From contig NC_088655.1 of assembly GCF_964019385.1 (NCBI RefSeq), forward strand, positions 16,048,948 to 16,112,947: a stretch of 64,000 nucleotides of DNA. The letters run 5' to 3'. A program made the translations under genes and the position numbers. The DNA is from Sycon ciliatum (taxonomy: Eukaryota > Porifera > Calcarea > Leucosolenida > Sycettidae). This document shows positions 11,251 to 24,417 of the stretch, one piece after another (position 1 is the first letter of the stretch; each line of letters starts with the position of its first letter). Under the pieces are notes generated by a model. It was not told the origin of the DNA and did no database searches. It was given only the letters and a program-made list of their open reading frames with translations.

Positions 11251-11307
11251 CTCTGTGCTGCGCTGATGAGTCCACAAAGGACGAAACAGTTCTGTCGGCA
11301 GATTGAG
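11251..11307 (+). ncRNA. Hammerhead ribozyme, type I, intact catalytic core
   Basis: The core is CTGATGA (11263-11269), then stem II GTCC/GGAC (11270-11273 with 11279-11282) around the loop ACAAA, then GAAA (11283-11286). Stem III is ACAG/CTGT (11286-11289 with 11292-11295) closed by a 2-nt loop, and the GTC cleavage triplet is 11294-11296. Stem I pairs 11258-11261 (CTGC) with 11298-11301 (GCAG), followed by an internal loop and an outer CTC/GAG helix (11251-11253 with 11305-11307). The only flaw is a G-G apposition at the first stem I position (11262 with 11297). A tiny stem III is typical of the type I hammerheads of animal retroelements and retrozymes, which act best as dimers. The 12-nt GTTAGTTTACCG occurs at 11169-11180 and 11307-11318, possibly marking a repeat unit. 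Confidence 0.8.
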
Positions 11308-11318
11308 TTAGTTTACCG

Positions 11319-14300
11319 ACATGTACATGTTAGCTCAACCTCTACATGCACACGCATGCACGTAACATCTAACTTGTCCATGAACTAGTATTGGGTTATA
11401 TAATACCGTGTACAATGTATACTGTATACTGCACCTGTGGGCAGACGACGAACTCCACTGCACCCGCCACCGGGCTAGCATCTAGCAGCCAAAGGTGGGG
11501 CCATACATCATAATAATTATGGATGTTAACGCGGTACACAATGTTATAGAGGAATACTTTTGAAAACTGCTTTAAGTTTAAAAACAACGCATCAACGTTT
11601 TCAACTCTCCCTCTGTCTCTACTGCTCTGCACAGTGGAGTTAGTCCTGTGTTCTCACAGTGCTTTTCTAAAAGCAAGTTAACACCTCAAAAGCTTTTAAA
11701 TGCAGACCTTCTCTACAAAAAAGGGTAGAACGAGGTCGTATCGCCATTGAAGTGTCACACGTACACGTACATGTACATGTACATGTACATGTATACCAGG
11801 CACAAAGGTACGTGTATTATCAAACGAGGGAAATGGGCTCATAATATCAAACACGATAAATAAATCATGTTGCGCATTCAAAACACACACCGTTGACACA
11901 GGTTAGATTTACTTGAACGTTTTCGTTGCCATCTCTTCAGAAGGAATTTACTGGCAAAGGTAATTCAATGAGCAACACAATAATTATAAATACTCAAAAT
12001 GCTGTGTGAGGTGAAATAATACAACTTACAAGAACGTGTTTTGAATGCGCAACTTGCTTTGCTTATTGCGTTGATTTCATTTCTGTCTCCACGAAAACTG
12101 AACAGATCAGAGTGAAGTGATTAGGGGTGGTGCCTTGTTCAAACAACCAGGCAGAAGTACGCTACGAATGTACATGTACATGTATATTGTATATTGTATA
12201 ATTATGGATCAAAGGGTGCTTCCTGTTTGGGATCTCGAATTTCGTGTTCTGTTGCCAGACAAAACAACATCAAGTCATCACAAGAGTGGATGTTGCATGT
12301 GTGGCATGTACAATAGTGGTACTTGTCTATGCCCATTTCGTTTTGTTATCTTACCTTCTTGTTCTGGCGTGTTCATGCTCAGCGTTTAGACAGCGCTACA
12401 CTTCACACCCTGAATTCTACGGCTCGGATTTCTGACAGGCTGACAAAGCGAAACACGCACTTCACGTCCGCTGGCGTATCGCATTAGCTATCTGTGTACT
12501 TTCAAGTTTCGCAGGACATCGAGGTGAAAGGCCTACTTTGTTTGGTGAAGTCCCAGGTTCATTCTTGTTGTCAGTCCCTCGAGAGGAAGTGCACCACTTT
12601 CATTGCGGTTTGGTGCGCGAGCTGGGCCCAAGTCTGACGAGAACCTTTAAAAAGGTGCGTTCAAAATTGGTACAAATTGCCGCTCGTGACGCGCCGTCAT
12701 GACCGAGGGAGATAACAACCACACATGGGGTTGTCGTTGATGGGATATTATCGCTGTCCGGTGTCTTTCGCGCTACTACGTTCCGCTGTATTGTGTGTCC
12801 GGGGTGCTCGGTCGGCCCGTCACCGTCCAGTTCACATGCTTCGTGAGTTGGCGATGGTGGAGGGTCGGGTTCCCCTCCCGTGATTAGTGCTCCACCGAGC
12901 TTGTTTTGTGTGAAAGTATATTATAATTATTCTTATTCTTATATTTAGAAGTATTACAAAAATAATTCAGAGGCTTTGAATCGTTTTTATCAAAATCTAA
13001 ATATTTGGCGGGTTGGAAGGTGGGACCACCCATGGGGTAGTGCTTGACCGGTGTACCGGTTGAATAGAAGTACTAATATTCTCCGGCAATGCGGATTTTT
13101 TTCTACAAAATCCACATATCTCCAGACACTGGGGTGAATGATGGATGTCATAGATTCGTACTAGAGAATGGGTCTCGCCGACATCCTCCGACGCAACAAG
13201 TACATGTAAGTGTTGCTAAGAACTTCATGGCTCATGCCCTCTGGCAGCTTTAGCTCACAATAGGTATTGCTTCTACATACATGACGATTGTATACAACTC
13301 ATGTAGGATTGGAGCTCAATGTCTGGCACAGTCATGTGGCACAACTTCACTTCAACTTCAAGCGGAATGCGTTCCGCATAGGGCCAGTAGTAATAGAGAC
13401 GGTGACAAGTCTTCTTACTTTTAAAACGCTCATCCCGCACTGGACAAGAGCAAAGGGACCTACCCCATCACACAATGCCGAAACCTCAGGTCGGCGCCTT
13501 GGCGGAGCCATCAATGCCCCACCATCACTGCTGCGGCTCGGTGCCGCCCCTGTTCAGTAGTTGTCTCGTTTTTCCGATTTTCAGTATCGTTTTTCATTAT
13601 TATTTTCGAGCTGGGCATGTTATAGTAAAAATAAAACGAACGAAACAACAACATTCAGGTCAAAGCAGGTCGAAACCCTGACGTCAGAAGTTCCTTGTAT
13701 AACAGTTACTATTAGTGAAGCGACCACACAGCATTTGGGGGTCTTGTCTCATGCAAGAAATTGCCACGCGTGTTGTTCAGGCTGACTGATCCATCAAATC
13801 CCCAAGGCCCAACACACCAAATCCCCCAAGTTGGCAGCAAACCTGTACTGTTGTTGCTAGCGCCAAGCTTTATATTATGACGTCATGTTGACACCAATAC
13901 GTACTAGATCTCTTTTGTTCAGACTTTATTTGAAGGATTCTCCCAAAGTAAATGGATATTTATCAGGGGAGTTTCCCGGAAGGGTGGATGGGATGAAAGG
14001 GAAGTGAAAAAGGTCAAGGGAAAGGACTTAGAGCAGATTTGGTCCCATGCCTCGTTGAAGTAGAGATAAAGCAATTTCAGAAAGTGATTAACGTGTGCTA
14101 TGCACGTGACTCATTTATGCCATTAATTTTATATTCACATGAAAACTAAAAAGTCAAGTTACAGATCAGCGGAACAAGGACGTTTTAAGCGGGCTTACGA
14201 ATTATGAATGAAGAATTCAATCGATAGTTGAGGAAAGTAGTCTCTTGATGGATCTGTTTGTAGTGTGTATGCGTCTTCAGAATAATAATGTTCGCGTTTA

Positions 14301-14544
14301 AAATGTCAACAATCCCCTCAAGTCATAATGACCAAACATTCGTGTTTTAATGGCATCTTCAAATTCAACCTCACGACACAATTGCCTTAACGTGAAATTG
14401 ACAAGCTTTAGCGGCCAGTTCGTCGTTATTGTTAAGCTGTCGCCTTAAATTATTGCACCAATGAGCTCTATAAATAGTAGAATCGATCTTCATGTTGCGT
14501 GTTCTTTCGCCATGATTGCCATGGATACAGAGTGGAGGTGATAC
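11319..14544. other. Gene-poor region downstream of sFRP
   Basis: No protein gene was recognised. ACATGT palindromic tracts lie at about 11760-11793 and 12170-12186. The stretch 13084-13145, near a CAGACACTGGGGTGAATG motif, recurs inverted at 26433-26480, and 13475-13535 has a relative near 26385-26420, so this part contains an old dispersed repeat. A minus-strand AATAAA (TTTATT at 13925-13930) could serve the sFRP transcript but is about 600 bp from the stop. Confidence 0.4.
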
Positions 14545-17500
14545 CTAATGGATACCCATCCAGTATCGCAGCCACTTTGGTAAGATCTTTCTCAGATTGT
14601 GCCGCCGTCCCTGGTACAGCACTGCAGCATCTCCCTGGCGCATGCGCAGGTCGTGGCTGTCGCCAATACGTCCGGTCAGGATGTAGCGTCGCCGCCGCTT
14701 CAGCTGCGGACATGCGCAGCCGGTGGACTTCTTGGCCTTGACGGTGACACGAACAATTGAGCCCTTGTTGAGTTGATTGAGAACTTGGACGTCGGACGTG
14801 GTCACTCTCAGAGGTTTGAAGATCTTGATCTGGTAGGAGATCTTGCCAGACGGTAGCGGAGAGACACTCTTGACTTTGCCAATGATAGCTGATGACAAAC
14901 GGAACAAGACAATGAACAAATAAAAAACGGATTAGCCTAAGAAGTGAAATCTCAAGGCATCTGGCTGGCTGGGAGGCGAGTTTACGTTAGTCTAGTCTAC
15001 ACACACAAACATACACGCACACACACACAAACACACACACACACACATACACACACACACACACACGGTCTCATGCCCCAGCATTCTCTCCATACCATTT
15101 CAACACTAAACCGGCTAGCAATTTGTGAAGCCTCCACCTATCTTACCTAGGGGATCATACACATAGTGCCAGAGGTGGTATACACGATTGACGTGCTCAC
15201 CCACGGCCAAGTCCCTATAAGTGTGAGGAGAGGGTGCAAGAGAGATGAATTCCATTTTCACACCCAATTCTCGACTCTCGTGTTCCGGGGCAATTCGCGG
15301 CACTTCACTGAAGAAGAAAGCTTGAGAACATGATCCCAAAGAACGTCTCTGAAGTCCAAACACACCCTTGAAGGTCCTGGCACAAACCGCCCAGGGATGA
15401 GATTTGCAGACTATGCTTTTTTTTCCTGCGGGACTCGGGAAAGGTGGCGTAGATGGTTGTGCAGAGTGCGAGCACTTTGGAGCAATCAATCTCCAATGAC
15501 AGGAACGTGACACCTCTAATGTATGTACGCACAGACTATGCCTGTTTACAGCTATCACCGGTGAACAGTGAACAGTGTACGTACATGTACATGTACATAT
15601 ACAATGAGTCGAGTCTAGAGAGTGAGGTGGGGGTTCCGTTCTCCTAGCCAAGTCTGACAATGCATCTTTCGTTGATCATGTACGCATAGTTGAGCTGGTT
15701 GTCCGGGTTCCGACGCACATGATAGTGTAGTGCACCGGTGCGTTTTGTGTACAGTCTACCTCAGGAGATAACGTTTCTGTCACGCTTCCTGAGTTTCTCT
15801 TCCTTTGTGCCAGACCAGGGCGTCGCAAGTGCTATCTACATGATTGTACAGTACGACAATGGTGAAGTGTCGGACTGGCTGCAGGGGCATCCTTTTAGCT
15901 CTTCTACACCATCACCCAATGAGTACTTTCCTGTGCTCATAATTTCGTAGCGACACGGTTACGCCCAAGATAATAGGAATGTCGCTGTCGGTAAGCAAGC
16001 TTCCATCAATGTACTGCATATAGAAACTCTTCGGCGAGCACCTCTATCAGATGTCATTCGGGTGACGATTATCAACAAACACCTAAAAACATAGTTTTAC
16101 TTCTGGTCAATTGCGAACCAATTGCACTCAGATTATCCCGGTAAGTATTTGAAAATTCACAAACCCCAGACTACAACACACGTGCTTAGAGTGAGCCCTA
16201 TCGTATTGTTGTAGAACAATTTGTGACATAATTATCATAAGTCAAGTTTGGAGGATGCACGCTAGGCACGATTACTCTTCTTTTGAAAGTGCTCCTCTCC
16301 ACCTTGCCTCATAATATGCTGTCCGAATGCCCTACGCCTGGTTTGGTATGTGTAATTGTTTTGCATCTAAACTTTTTTTCTATTTTTCTTGCAGATGGTG
16401 CTATTCAAGCAGAGGTGCGATGCTTGGAGATGGATATTACAGTTAGTTTGTCTGTATAAACCTGACCGCAGTACATGTACTCCTACAAGCTGTTGAGTTG
16501 ATCTCACCAAATTGATTTGTGCTAGTTGCATGACTGTCAGTGTCACACTCTGGTAGCAACCTGTTATGGGACTATACTAATAATATTAATATCATGTTGA
16601 TCATATTGAGGTGGCTGCTCTTTTGTTTTCTACTGCAGTGTTCTTACTTGTGGTTGACAATGCCATTGTCAGCAAAGAGATACTTGATTATTGCTTGAGG
16701 CTCAAGAAGAGGATTGTATGCATTGCAGTCACTAACGCAAGTGAGAGAGCCCCTGAGGGCGATTTAAGTCCAGCATTCTGCTCCAGAATTAGCGCCACGT
16801 TCTATTTCCTTCTGCTTCAATGCCACTACTTTATCGCATGACCTGCTGATTCAGCCCTAGAGCAACACTCTGCCATGTTGGATGTCTAAAACACTGGACG
16901 AGGACGCTGCGTGGCATTGAAGCCTTACACGGGTAGAGCACAATCTGCCACGCGTTTGCAGTGTATCGAATAATTAATTAAATGTTGGAGAGCTCTTGAT
17001 CTATTTTCAGTGCCTGTTGCTTCATGCATGATCCTGGCGCGGATGTTCAGATGGTCGCATGGTGACTGTGCTGGTAATCAGGAGCTTCTGGAGTGTGTCA
17101 ATCAATCCAGATTCACAGGCAGTCTCTATGGAATAATTGATGGCATGCGCGCTACAGAAGTTTACGATGGGCCTTTGGCCTTCATTACCGGCACGCCCAA
17201 GTGTGTTTTGTTCTCGGAGGCAGATCAAAGAGCGCCCCGGGAGCAAGGTCCCTACGCGGGCCACTTCATCAGATCCTGTGTGACACATGGACTGAGGCAA
17301 GGGTGCAAAGGCTTGTGCCCTCTGGAACAAGAACGATTGAGAGGAGCTCCTCTTGAATAGTAGCACTCCACATGATATTCTGTCCCCGTGTTTGACAGCT
17401 AAGCGCATTGTGTTTTCTACACTGCCTCCTCTTGTTCCAACATTCATTAGGTGACACAGTACAGTAGGTGTGCGTGTCGGAATGTGCAAATGCTTTTCCC

Positions 17501-18895
17501 CAGCAAGAATTAGAGACCAAATTTGCGCCACCAAATTTTTGATCGTTCATAAAGTTCACACAATTTTCGGACGATCTGCGAGAAACGCACATAAAGTAGC
17601 TTTATGGTACACGTTTCGCCAAACACTCAGATCGCCTATAGTTTTGTCATGTTTCTCATGCAGCACAGGTGTTGATCCTACTACAAGCATAATCGAGAAT
17701 TTGCTGTAGGGAGTTGTATACACCCTACACAACTCCCCGATTTGCAGTGAAAGATTCTAAGCTTCCCGCCGGTAGTGTTCAACAGTAAGCGACGACAGTA
17801 CCTGCATGTATGAAGCCAGAGTATATCACGTGTCCCTATCTCTTAACCGCTTGCTCGCACATTCGCAGTTCGTATACATGTACAATGTACCTAGTAGTGT
17901 AGTGCCTTCACCTCTTTCGTTGTCAGTAACATTCTAGTTTCCCTTTGTTGCATAATGCGTATTAGAAAGCGGAGCTGTTCAGGTGGACCAAACTGCAGGG
18001 CTTTTTTTCACTACATTGATCATCCCACATTGACCATTACACTGCTCTCCTCTTCACGAGCAGAACAGTATAAAGGGTGAATGGCTCATGTAAATGTACA
18101 GTGATCTCGCTTACCCCACTGCGTTCGGCTGGGCTGTCTCTTGGAAATCCGCACGCCGGAGCATCGCGCCTCGCAACTGATGTTTGTTGTCTCCAGCACG
18201 GGTGGAAGAAGAGGACGTGGTGAGACCACCTCTACACTTGTTTCTGCTCCCCGTGGTGTGTCTGCTTTGGCTTTGCTGGGACTAGACGGGTAAGTTGCGG
18301 TGATCTGGGTTGGCGGCACAACATCGCCATTTTCTTGAGAGTTAGGGCTGTTTGGTGTGGACGCAATTGGACCGACTTTGTTGACGCATACCTCGGGGCG
18401 CCCGTCACACACGGCTGACCGGTCCAATAGGCGATCACAGGCCAGCGCAGAGGGCCAGCTGTATCCCTGCCGCTGCAGCAAAGGCGCACAACCGTCGCGG
18501 ACACGCTCGCACATGGCCCGACATGGCTGCACAGGGTCGTTGAGCTGGGCCAAGCAGATTGGAAAGTGGAAAGTGCACAACAGAAACTCCAGTTCAGCAC
18601 TGCAGTTGCTGGCAATCAACTGGTCGAAGTTGTGCAGCTGTTTGCTGGCCTCTCGCTGCGATTCGTGGTTGAGAAAGTTGCGTTCAGTGGTGTGCGCATA
18701 GCCATATTTGGCACACCTGTTCTCCACCAGAGCCTTGCAGTGATGGCGACCATTCAGAGTGTAACGGTGCCTGTATTGCTCTAACACAGGTGAGGCACAG
18801 CCATTCTCTCCAGTTTGACCCTGCACAAACCGTGTGCAGGCCAACACACACAAGAAGCAGACCATCAAACAGGGAAGTGAGCAAGAAACAGCCAT
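14545..18895 (-). CDS. SFRP: Secreted Frizzled-related protein (CRD + netrin-like domain), two exons
   Basis: Exon 1 is 18895-18115 and exon 2 is 14888-14545 (stop 14547-14545). The donor GTAAGC and acceptor CATCAG join in phase 1 to give 374 residues. A predicted signal peptide (MAVSCSLPCLMVCFLCVLAC) is followed by a Frizzled cysteine-rich domain: CKALVENRCAKYGY, then FLNHESQREASKQLHNF, CSAELEFLLCTFHFPIC, QPCRAMCERVRDGC and GYSWPSALACDRL, i.e. the ten-cysteine pattern. After a Ser/Pro-rich linker, CEARC and exon 2 form the NTR domain, with GCACPQL and YILTGRIGD matching the sFRP type. CRD+NTR proteins bind Wnt ligands outside the cell. An upstream ATG at 18949 exists, but a TATA box at 18969-18963 would place transcription start below it and the 18895 ATG has a strong AACCATGG context. 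The 3.2-kb intron contains an AC microsatellite (15001-15066) and plus-strand candidate exons. Confidence 0.9.
16395..17073 (+). other. Three candidate exons inside the sFRP intron (opposite strand)
   Basis: The segments 16395-16441, 16639-16740 and 17011-17073 each follow a strong pyrimidine tract plus CAG and precede GTTAGT, GTGAGA or GTAATC. All three junctions keep phase 1, so they join openly. The middle one reads FLLVVDNAIVSKEILDYC and LKKRIVCIAV, and the last includes FRWSH. This faintly resembles the later strands of a TIR domain, such as the SARM1 WSH region. That similarity is weak. No start, upstream or downstream exons were found, so this may be a pseudogene fragment or chance. 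Confidence 0.25.
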
Positions 18896-18962
18896 GGTTG
18901 ATGAGGAAAATACTGCTGAAGAAACTCTTGAATCTGATACGGCTACCATCGTGGTTAGGAGG

Positions 18963-18969
18963 TTTTATA
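18963..18969 (-). promoter_or_regulatory. TATA box of the sFRP gene
   Basis: TATAAAA on the minus strand lies 68 nt upstream of the chosen ATG (18895). A start about 30 nt downstream (near 18938) would leave a 5' leader of about 40 nt and exclude the ATG at 18949. Confidence 0.5.
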
Positions 18970-18975
18970 CTTGCC

Positions 18976-21900
18976 GCGCGCGGTCGCTTTGGTGTCACGT
19001 GCGGCAAAAACCTTCCCATGTCGGAAGTGGCGCGGATTTCTGACATGGTCGAGCACCATCCAGCCACATGCACACAGGCATCGCGCTATCTGGACCCGAC
19101 TACGGCCCTAGCCCTCTTTGAATGTATCGGTCACAATCGGTCATAGTTCGTGCTATGCGATCTGGACTGACGATATGCTGCATACGGGGGAGCATGTCGA
19201 GGCGAAGGCATGCCCCATGAGTATGATAATTGTGGCAACAGCGTGAACGCATGCAGCGTGCACGCGATGCAGGACCATTGAACACTGAATCGGGGTCTTT
19301 GACTTTGTTTGACGCTTGGTGCCCGCGAAGTCACCAACATGCCATGGCTGTGCTACTCCATGAAGTGTCCCTTTCTAAAAAATTAAAATCGTCTGGTCAA
19401 AAGGCAAGATGGAGCGTGATCTAAGTGGACACTAGAACATCCAAGAGGTTACAGGCCTCCGGTATTGGCAGCATGTGAGTTGTCACTAACCGGATTGGGC
19501 TGTTTGATGTACTATTGAGCGGTAGGAATGCAAAGTAAGTTGTACATATTCTAACAATGGTGTGGCACGGCGCGGTGTTGAAGAATACAAAAATATTTTG
19601 CACTGTCAACGAACTTTGCGCATGTCCAATGCACTTGAACGCTAATGTATTTGTCGGCAGGGGTACCAGACAGCATAGCGACAGAAGGGCACTATCCAGA
19701 AAGGACTCGCCGACCATGCGCCAGCACTGCCCTGTCCAGTAATCATGTGGATGGCTGCACGACACGACAACTGGCGGGCTACATGCGTTTCATTGCCCTG
19801 CGGTTCGCACCCACTATAGTTGCAAATCAGGGCGCAGTTGGGGAAAAGTAGTATGCTGCATTCTGCCGCGCAGCGTGGCGCTCAGACAAACATCAGAAGG
19901 TTTTGAACACCCATACGATGACGACGGTATACCATCACTGAAAGGAGAAGTCCGCTGCTGCAGTTTCTGCCCCGGACCGAACGGATTACTGTACGTGGTA
20001 CATCATGTAGCACTGCCCTAGCCATCGCCAACGGTGGATGGTTTCAGGGCCCAGGTTCAGACAAGGCCTAAGTGATCTACATGTTCATGTCCATGATGCA
20101 GAAGTGGTCCGGAAGAATTGAACATTTGCTACACTCAACGTGAGGGCCCAACACGACCTCGGGTTTTGCTTCCAAGTAGGAAGATCGCGCCTGAAGTCAA
20201 CATTTGACCACATTTTCTGATACTTGATCGCCTTCTTGGCCATTGTAATGATATTGGCCAGGCGCTGGGGGTGTTATTGGCGTTGTTCAGCATATTTGAT
20301 ATCCCCTGGCTATGGTAGAGCTAATTCTGGTCAAATGTTATGACTGGAAGAACACCATAGTCATCTTCAAGGGCAGTGAAAGGCGAAAGGGTGTGACAAA
20401 GAAGTTCTGAAGGTCTTCAATGCCCTACTAGCAAAAATAGCATTTCACATAATGACATGAATGTTGCAGACCACAGGTGAAGATCTTCTCCTTGTCTAAC
20501 AATGGATATTACTAGCGTGGAGACATTGAGCATACATGTATTACAATAGGAAGCCAAAACGCAAGCGATGAGCGCGACACGTAAGGTCAATAAAACCAGA
20601 GGTCGAAGATGGTGGTTACAAGGGCATGGTGTACTTGCGATCACCGACATGGCGACACCTGTCACCGACATTCACGCCAGGACGAGGCTGCTTTCCACAA
20701 GAGCAATTTTTAGTGCTCGAACCTTTAAAAAACGGTCCGAGCACTAACGTGGGCGAGTCTTGTCAGCCACATCCAACAGCAAGCAAGACCATCCATCTAC
20801 TATCTTGCATAATATCTGTATCTGTTTACTATGTCAGAGAATCATGAAGGGGACTCGGATGGAGAGCCAAGGGTAATGTATACTAAAGAAAAAGGACCAT
20901 GAGCTGATTGCTTAGTAACTGGTGGTGTTAGTGGACATTATACTAGCGTAACTTGTAGTTCCTAGGTCCTTTTTCTTTACTATACATGTACATGTAAATC
21001 ATGAAGTGGCAAATTCATTATTTCACGCCATCATTCGCTTAGTACACGACATACATGTACATGTACGTATGAAAGGACGTGTGAACAGTTCACGGTTCAC
21101 GTGAGACTTGGCTGGAGGTATCTGTAGGAACGCCAACACCTAACTGGCCTAAGCGGCTAAGGATATCAAGGCGCAGATGAAGCTCCTATGTTTCCCTCGT
21201 GCCCGGCCACAAGTTCCCGTGTACGTGTGAGTTTCAGCACGGCTGGAAAATATCCTTCCGCTTCCAAGCAGGACTTGGTTTTGAAACACCAAAACGTAAC
21301 TTTTTGTTGTGTTTGTCCAGTGCAAATACAGTGTAGTGAGGGGAGGGTGTTGAGAAGTCAGAGAGAAGAAAAAGTGCCCGGGTTGGACCGGAGATGGGAA
21401 AGCATGGATTCGAATTAGTACGTCTTTCACACGCTTTTCTACGCAGTCACTAACGTAACTCCTTACCCGGCTGGACAGCTAGTTTTTTTTAACCACGCCT
21501 AGCTAGCCTTCCGCGTGACTGTTCATTGATGGCTTATGATGCAGCGTGGAGAGCGGCACGGTTCGTTTGCATCACTAGTTACGTGCGACAGGCACTGGAT
21601 GGCGGCTATGCGGCTATGCGCACCGAGCGCAGTAAGTCACATTGTATACGTTCCTTGTGTCACCAAAACACAGTAATGTCTTGTCTAACAAGGGCAGTGA
21701 CCCGGTGCATGTCGCATGCCTAGATGCTTTCTAGATTGCTGCGACAGGCCGCTGGGCTGAAATGGTAGGTCGTGTTCGATAAGAGACGGAAGCCAACTCT
21801 ATTCACCATGGAATGGGTGTTTGCAACTCGATCTACATGTACATGTACATGTACCCATTTCTTGCCTTCTTCGTTCCAAGCATGCTTATTCAAAGCTGCA

Positions 21901-22035
21901 CACTGTGCGTGAAAGATCCCCCCACAGGGACGATAGCACGTCGACTCAGCCATTTTTGCTAGCGCTGCAACTTTTGTTCTTCCTTAGCTAATGAATAGGT
22001 AATGGGTGTGTATTTCAAGCACAAAAAACAAAATA
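18976..22035. other. Region without a recognised gene
   Basis: No domain-bearing frame was found. A 106-bp hairpin element occupies 20879-20984 (arms TATACTAAAGAAAAAGGACC and its inverse, 19 of 20 matching). Short ACATGT palindrome runs occur at about 20985-20997, 21053-21066 and 21836-21854. Confidence 0.4.
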
Positions 22036-23159
22036 CCTCTGATATAACGAACACCATTGCGCAGAAAGATTAGTTCTTTATAACGAAGTTCGTTATAACA
22101 GAAATGCATTCACAGAAGCATCAAGTCTTGACTGGCAGGTGGCCCATGCCTGTATGCAGGTACGAGTGCCCTTGCCTTGCACTTGGTTAGCAAAATGCGC
22201 CCCTTCAACTTAGACATGGTTCGCTACAAAGCCTGGAGCCGTCAGATGAGAAAACAGACCTTATCGCAAAAACTGTACAGTGCAGAAAAGTGCACTTGAA
22301 AGTAGGCGAGTTTACCCACTGGTGCGTCTGGACAACCAAGCTACAAACCGTCGTATTTCAGTCTTTCAAGACAATCCAAGTATGTAAATCGAAGAGAAAA
22401 CTCCAAGGAATCCAATGCAGCAAGCGCGATCGCGGCACGATGCTGCGTTCCCGAGATGCGAAGCCTGCAAGATACGTCACGGCACTTTGCATTTCTACAC
22501 GCGAGTCAAACGCTCCAGACCTGGGGTTTCCCCCTTTTCAAGCGATCTACGATCTCGGCAACAGGCTCAGACGTCTTGGAAGCTCTCTGCATCTTCACGA
22601 AAAAAATTGGGCGTCCTGGGATAATGGAGATGGAATTGGCGAGCGATTTTCGTGTGACGGCGCAAGTCTAGCGCTGAAGCGATGTCTGCAGCTTGATGCG
22701 CTGGAGCTGTGCTTTATTTGCTATCGGATTTGGGCCCAACGGGTTGCTTGTCGCCAGAGCTTTCCAGAAAGCCCAAGTTTGTGGAAATCGGTCAAAGGAA
22801 ACAGAAAATATTATCCAAAGTAGGTGAAACAATTGTTGGTATTGCACCCAAAATTGAGGTGCAATTTGTAATGGTCTCCTACTGTCGAGGCTATAACTTT
22901 GCTTTCCCTGGTCCAAATCAACTCTAGTTTTCTGCATACGATTCCTGGTGCTCCTGGCAATCAGATAGTACCACAAACAAAAATATGACTTTTTTGTGAT
23001 AAGGTCTGTTTTCTCATCTGACGGCTTTTTACTGTCTGGTTACTGTCTGGTCTTAGGGTCAAATAATAAAATATGGGTTCAAACTGGGACATGGTCAGCA
23101 GTTCGCTATAATGAATGATCACAAAATAATCGCTGAACTGTATAAAGTGGAGTAGACTG
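22036..23159. mobile_element. Longer Tigger/pogo-related element with internal inverted repeat
   Basis: Its left end (from TA at 22034-22035, CCTCTGATATAACGAACACC) and first 130 bp match the MITE at 34-330. Its right end (TATAAAGTGGAGTAGACTG, then TA at 23160-23161) matches the other end. Inside, 22238-22272 (GCCGTCAGATGAGAAAACAG...) is repeated inverted at 22990-23024, which may be a second nested element. No transposase motif was recognised. Confidence 0.6.
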
Positions 23160-24297
23160 TAGAAACCAAGCGGCCTGTTCCAGATAACCAACAACGCACC
23201 ACGCGTGCTTATACACTGTACCACCTGCCCATGTCCCGACTATGTTGTCGTCCTCCAGGAGTAGGTGCACCAGGCTCACGTACATGTACATGTACCATCA
23301 CTGCATCAGCATTGAAATGCATGTATTATCTTTCGACACCATCGCATTTGTCTATTTGTCGGTTGGTTGCTGGTTGGTCGGTTTTTTGTTTTGTTGGTTG
23401 ATTGATGCACTCAGCGCGTTAACGGAACGACATGTTTTATGTTCTTACCAAAGACTACTTGGAAGTACCCCAAATGGGATTAGCGTTATGCATTGAATTG
23501 GCTGAGCAAACTGAGAAGCAGCGCGTCCAGTACACAGTCACTATTCAGGCTCTACAAATTCAGGCTCTACCATAATGTGAACTGTCGGCATGTCGTTTGT
23601 GGGCTGGGAAAATCCCATGACTGTACAAGAGGCTAATAGTGACCGTCGAATAATCTCAGGACACTGCAAGCTGTGTTTATGGCAGTATTAAAGAGCTCTG
23701 ACTTCGATGCTTTGGGGCGGTATGCTTTGTCATTCATTAGACTTCATTGCCATGCACCGGTTCGGCCAATAACTCCGAGTTCCGCTGCTGACGAGATCTA
23801 ACAAGTGAACAGTTTGAAACAGCTGGCTGCACGGAGATTGGGTACAGGTATACCTTCATGGATACCTTCATGTAAGATTAAATGTGCCCTCATTATCACA
23901 CACACACACACGCGTCGAGTGGACCCCGGACGTTGTTCTGCTGATAATAGTCAGGTATGTAATTAACGTTGTACTGAATTAATCTCTGAAGAGAATGGAG
24001 GAGAAGGGAACAGGTACATAGTGGCGGTGTGTTTGTCATCTGTGCATGCGGCAAGAGGTGCACTTCATTCACCGCCGTGGTGTCAATGTTAAACATAGTT
24101 TGTACAATGTGTACTTGCAGTTTGCTGTTAGGTCGCGAAACCAGGAACAGCATGCATGCACTACAGTACAGACAAGTACTACGATTTTAGTTTGACAGCA
24201 TAAAAGGTGATGGAACACCGTGTTCGGAAACAAGTGTCCCTTACTAGAGCCATCCATGGTTTGTAGAGCCCCGGTCTTGCGACCATCTGAACGTAAG
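23160..24297. other. Region without a recognised gene
   Basis: Only short open frames without domains are present. An ACATGT run lies at 23279-23294. Confidence 0.4.
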
Positions 24298-24300
24298 GCC

Positions 24301-24389
24301 GGGTGTTAGACCCGGTTCTGACCCTCATTATACTAGGGGAGTTAGTACTATAGGGGGAGTTATGAGGGTCAGAACTGGGTCTAACACCC
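24301..24389. repeat. Inverted repeat beside the satellite array
   Basis: Arms 24301-24331 (GGGTGTTAGACCCGGTTCTG...) and 24362-24389 are inverted copies separated by about 30 nt. Confidence 0.6.
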
Positions 24390-24417
24390 ATACGGATCAG
24401 ATAGTCGCTAGGGACTG

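Noticed and set aside
15115..15660. Extra sFRP exon inside the long intron (minus-strand frame)
   Set aside because: It has no CRD, NTR or linker similarity, and the two known exons already join in phase to make a complete protein.
23786..23822. Second hammerhead candidate (CTGACGA...GAAAC)
   Set aside because: The segment between the two core motifs cannot form stem II and no stem I or III partners are found.
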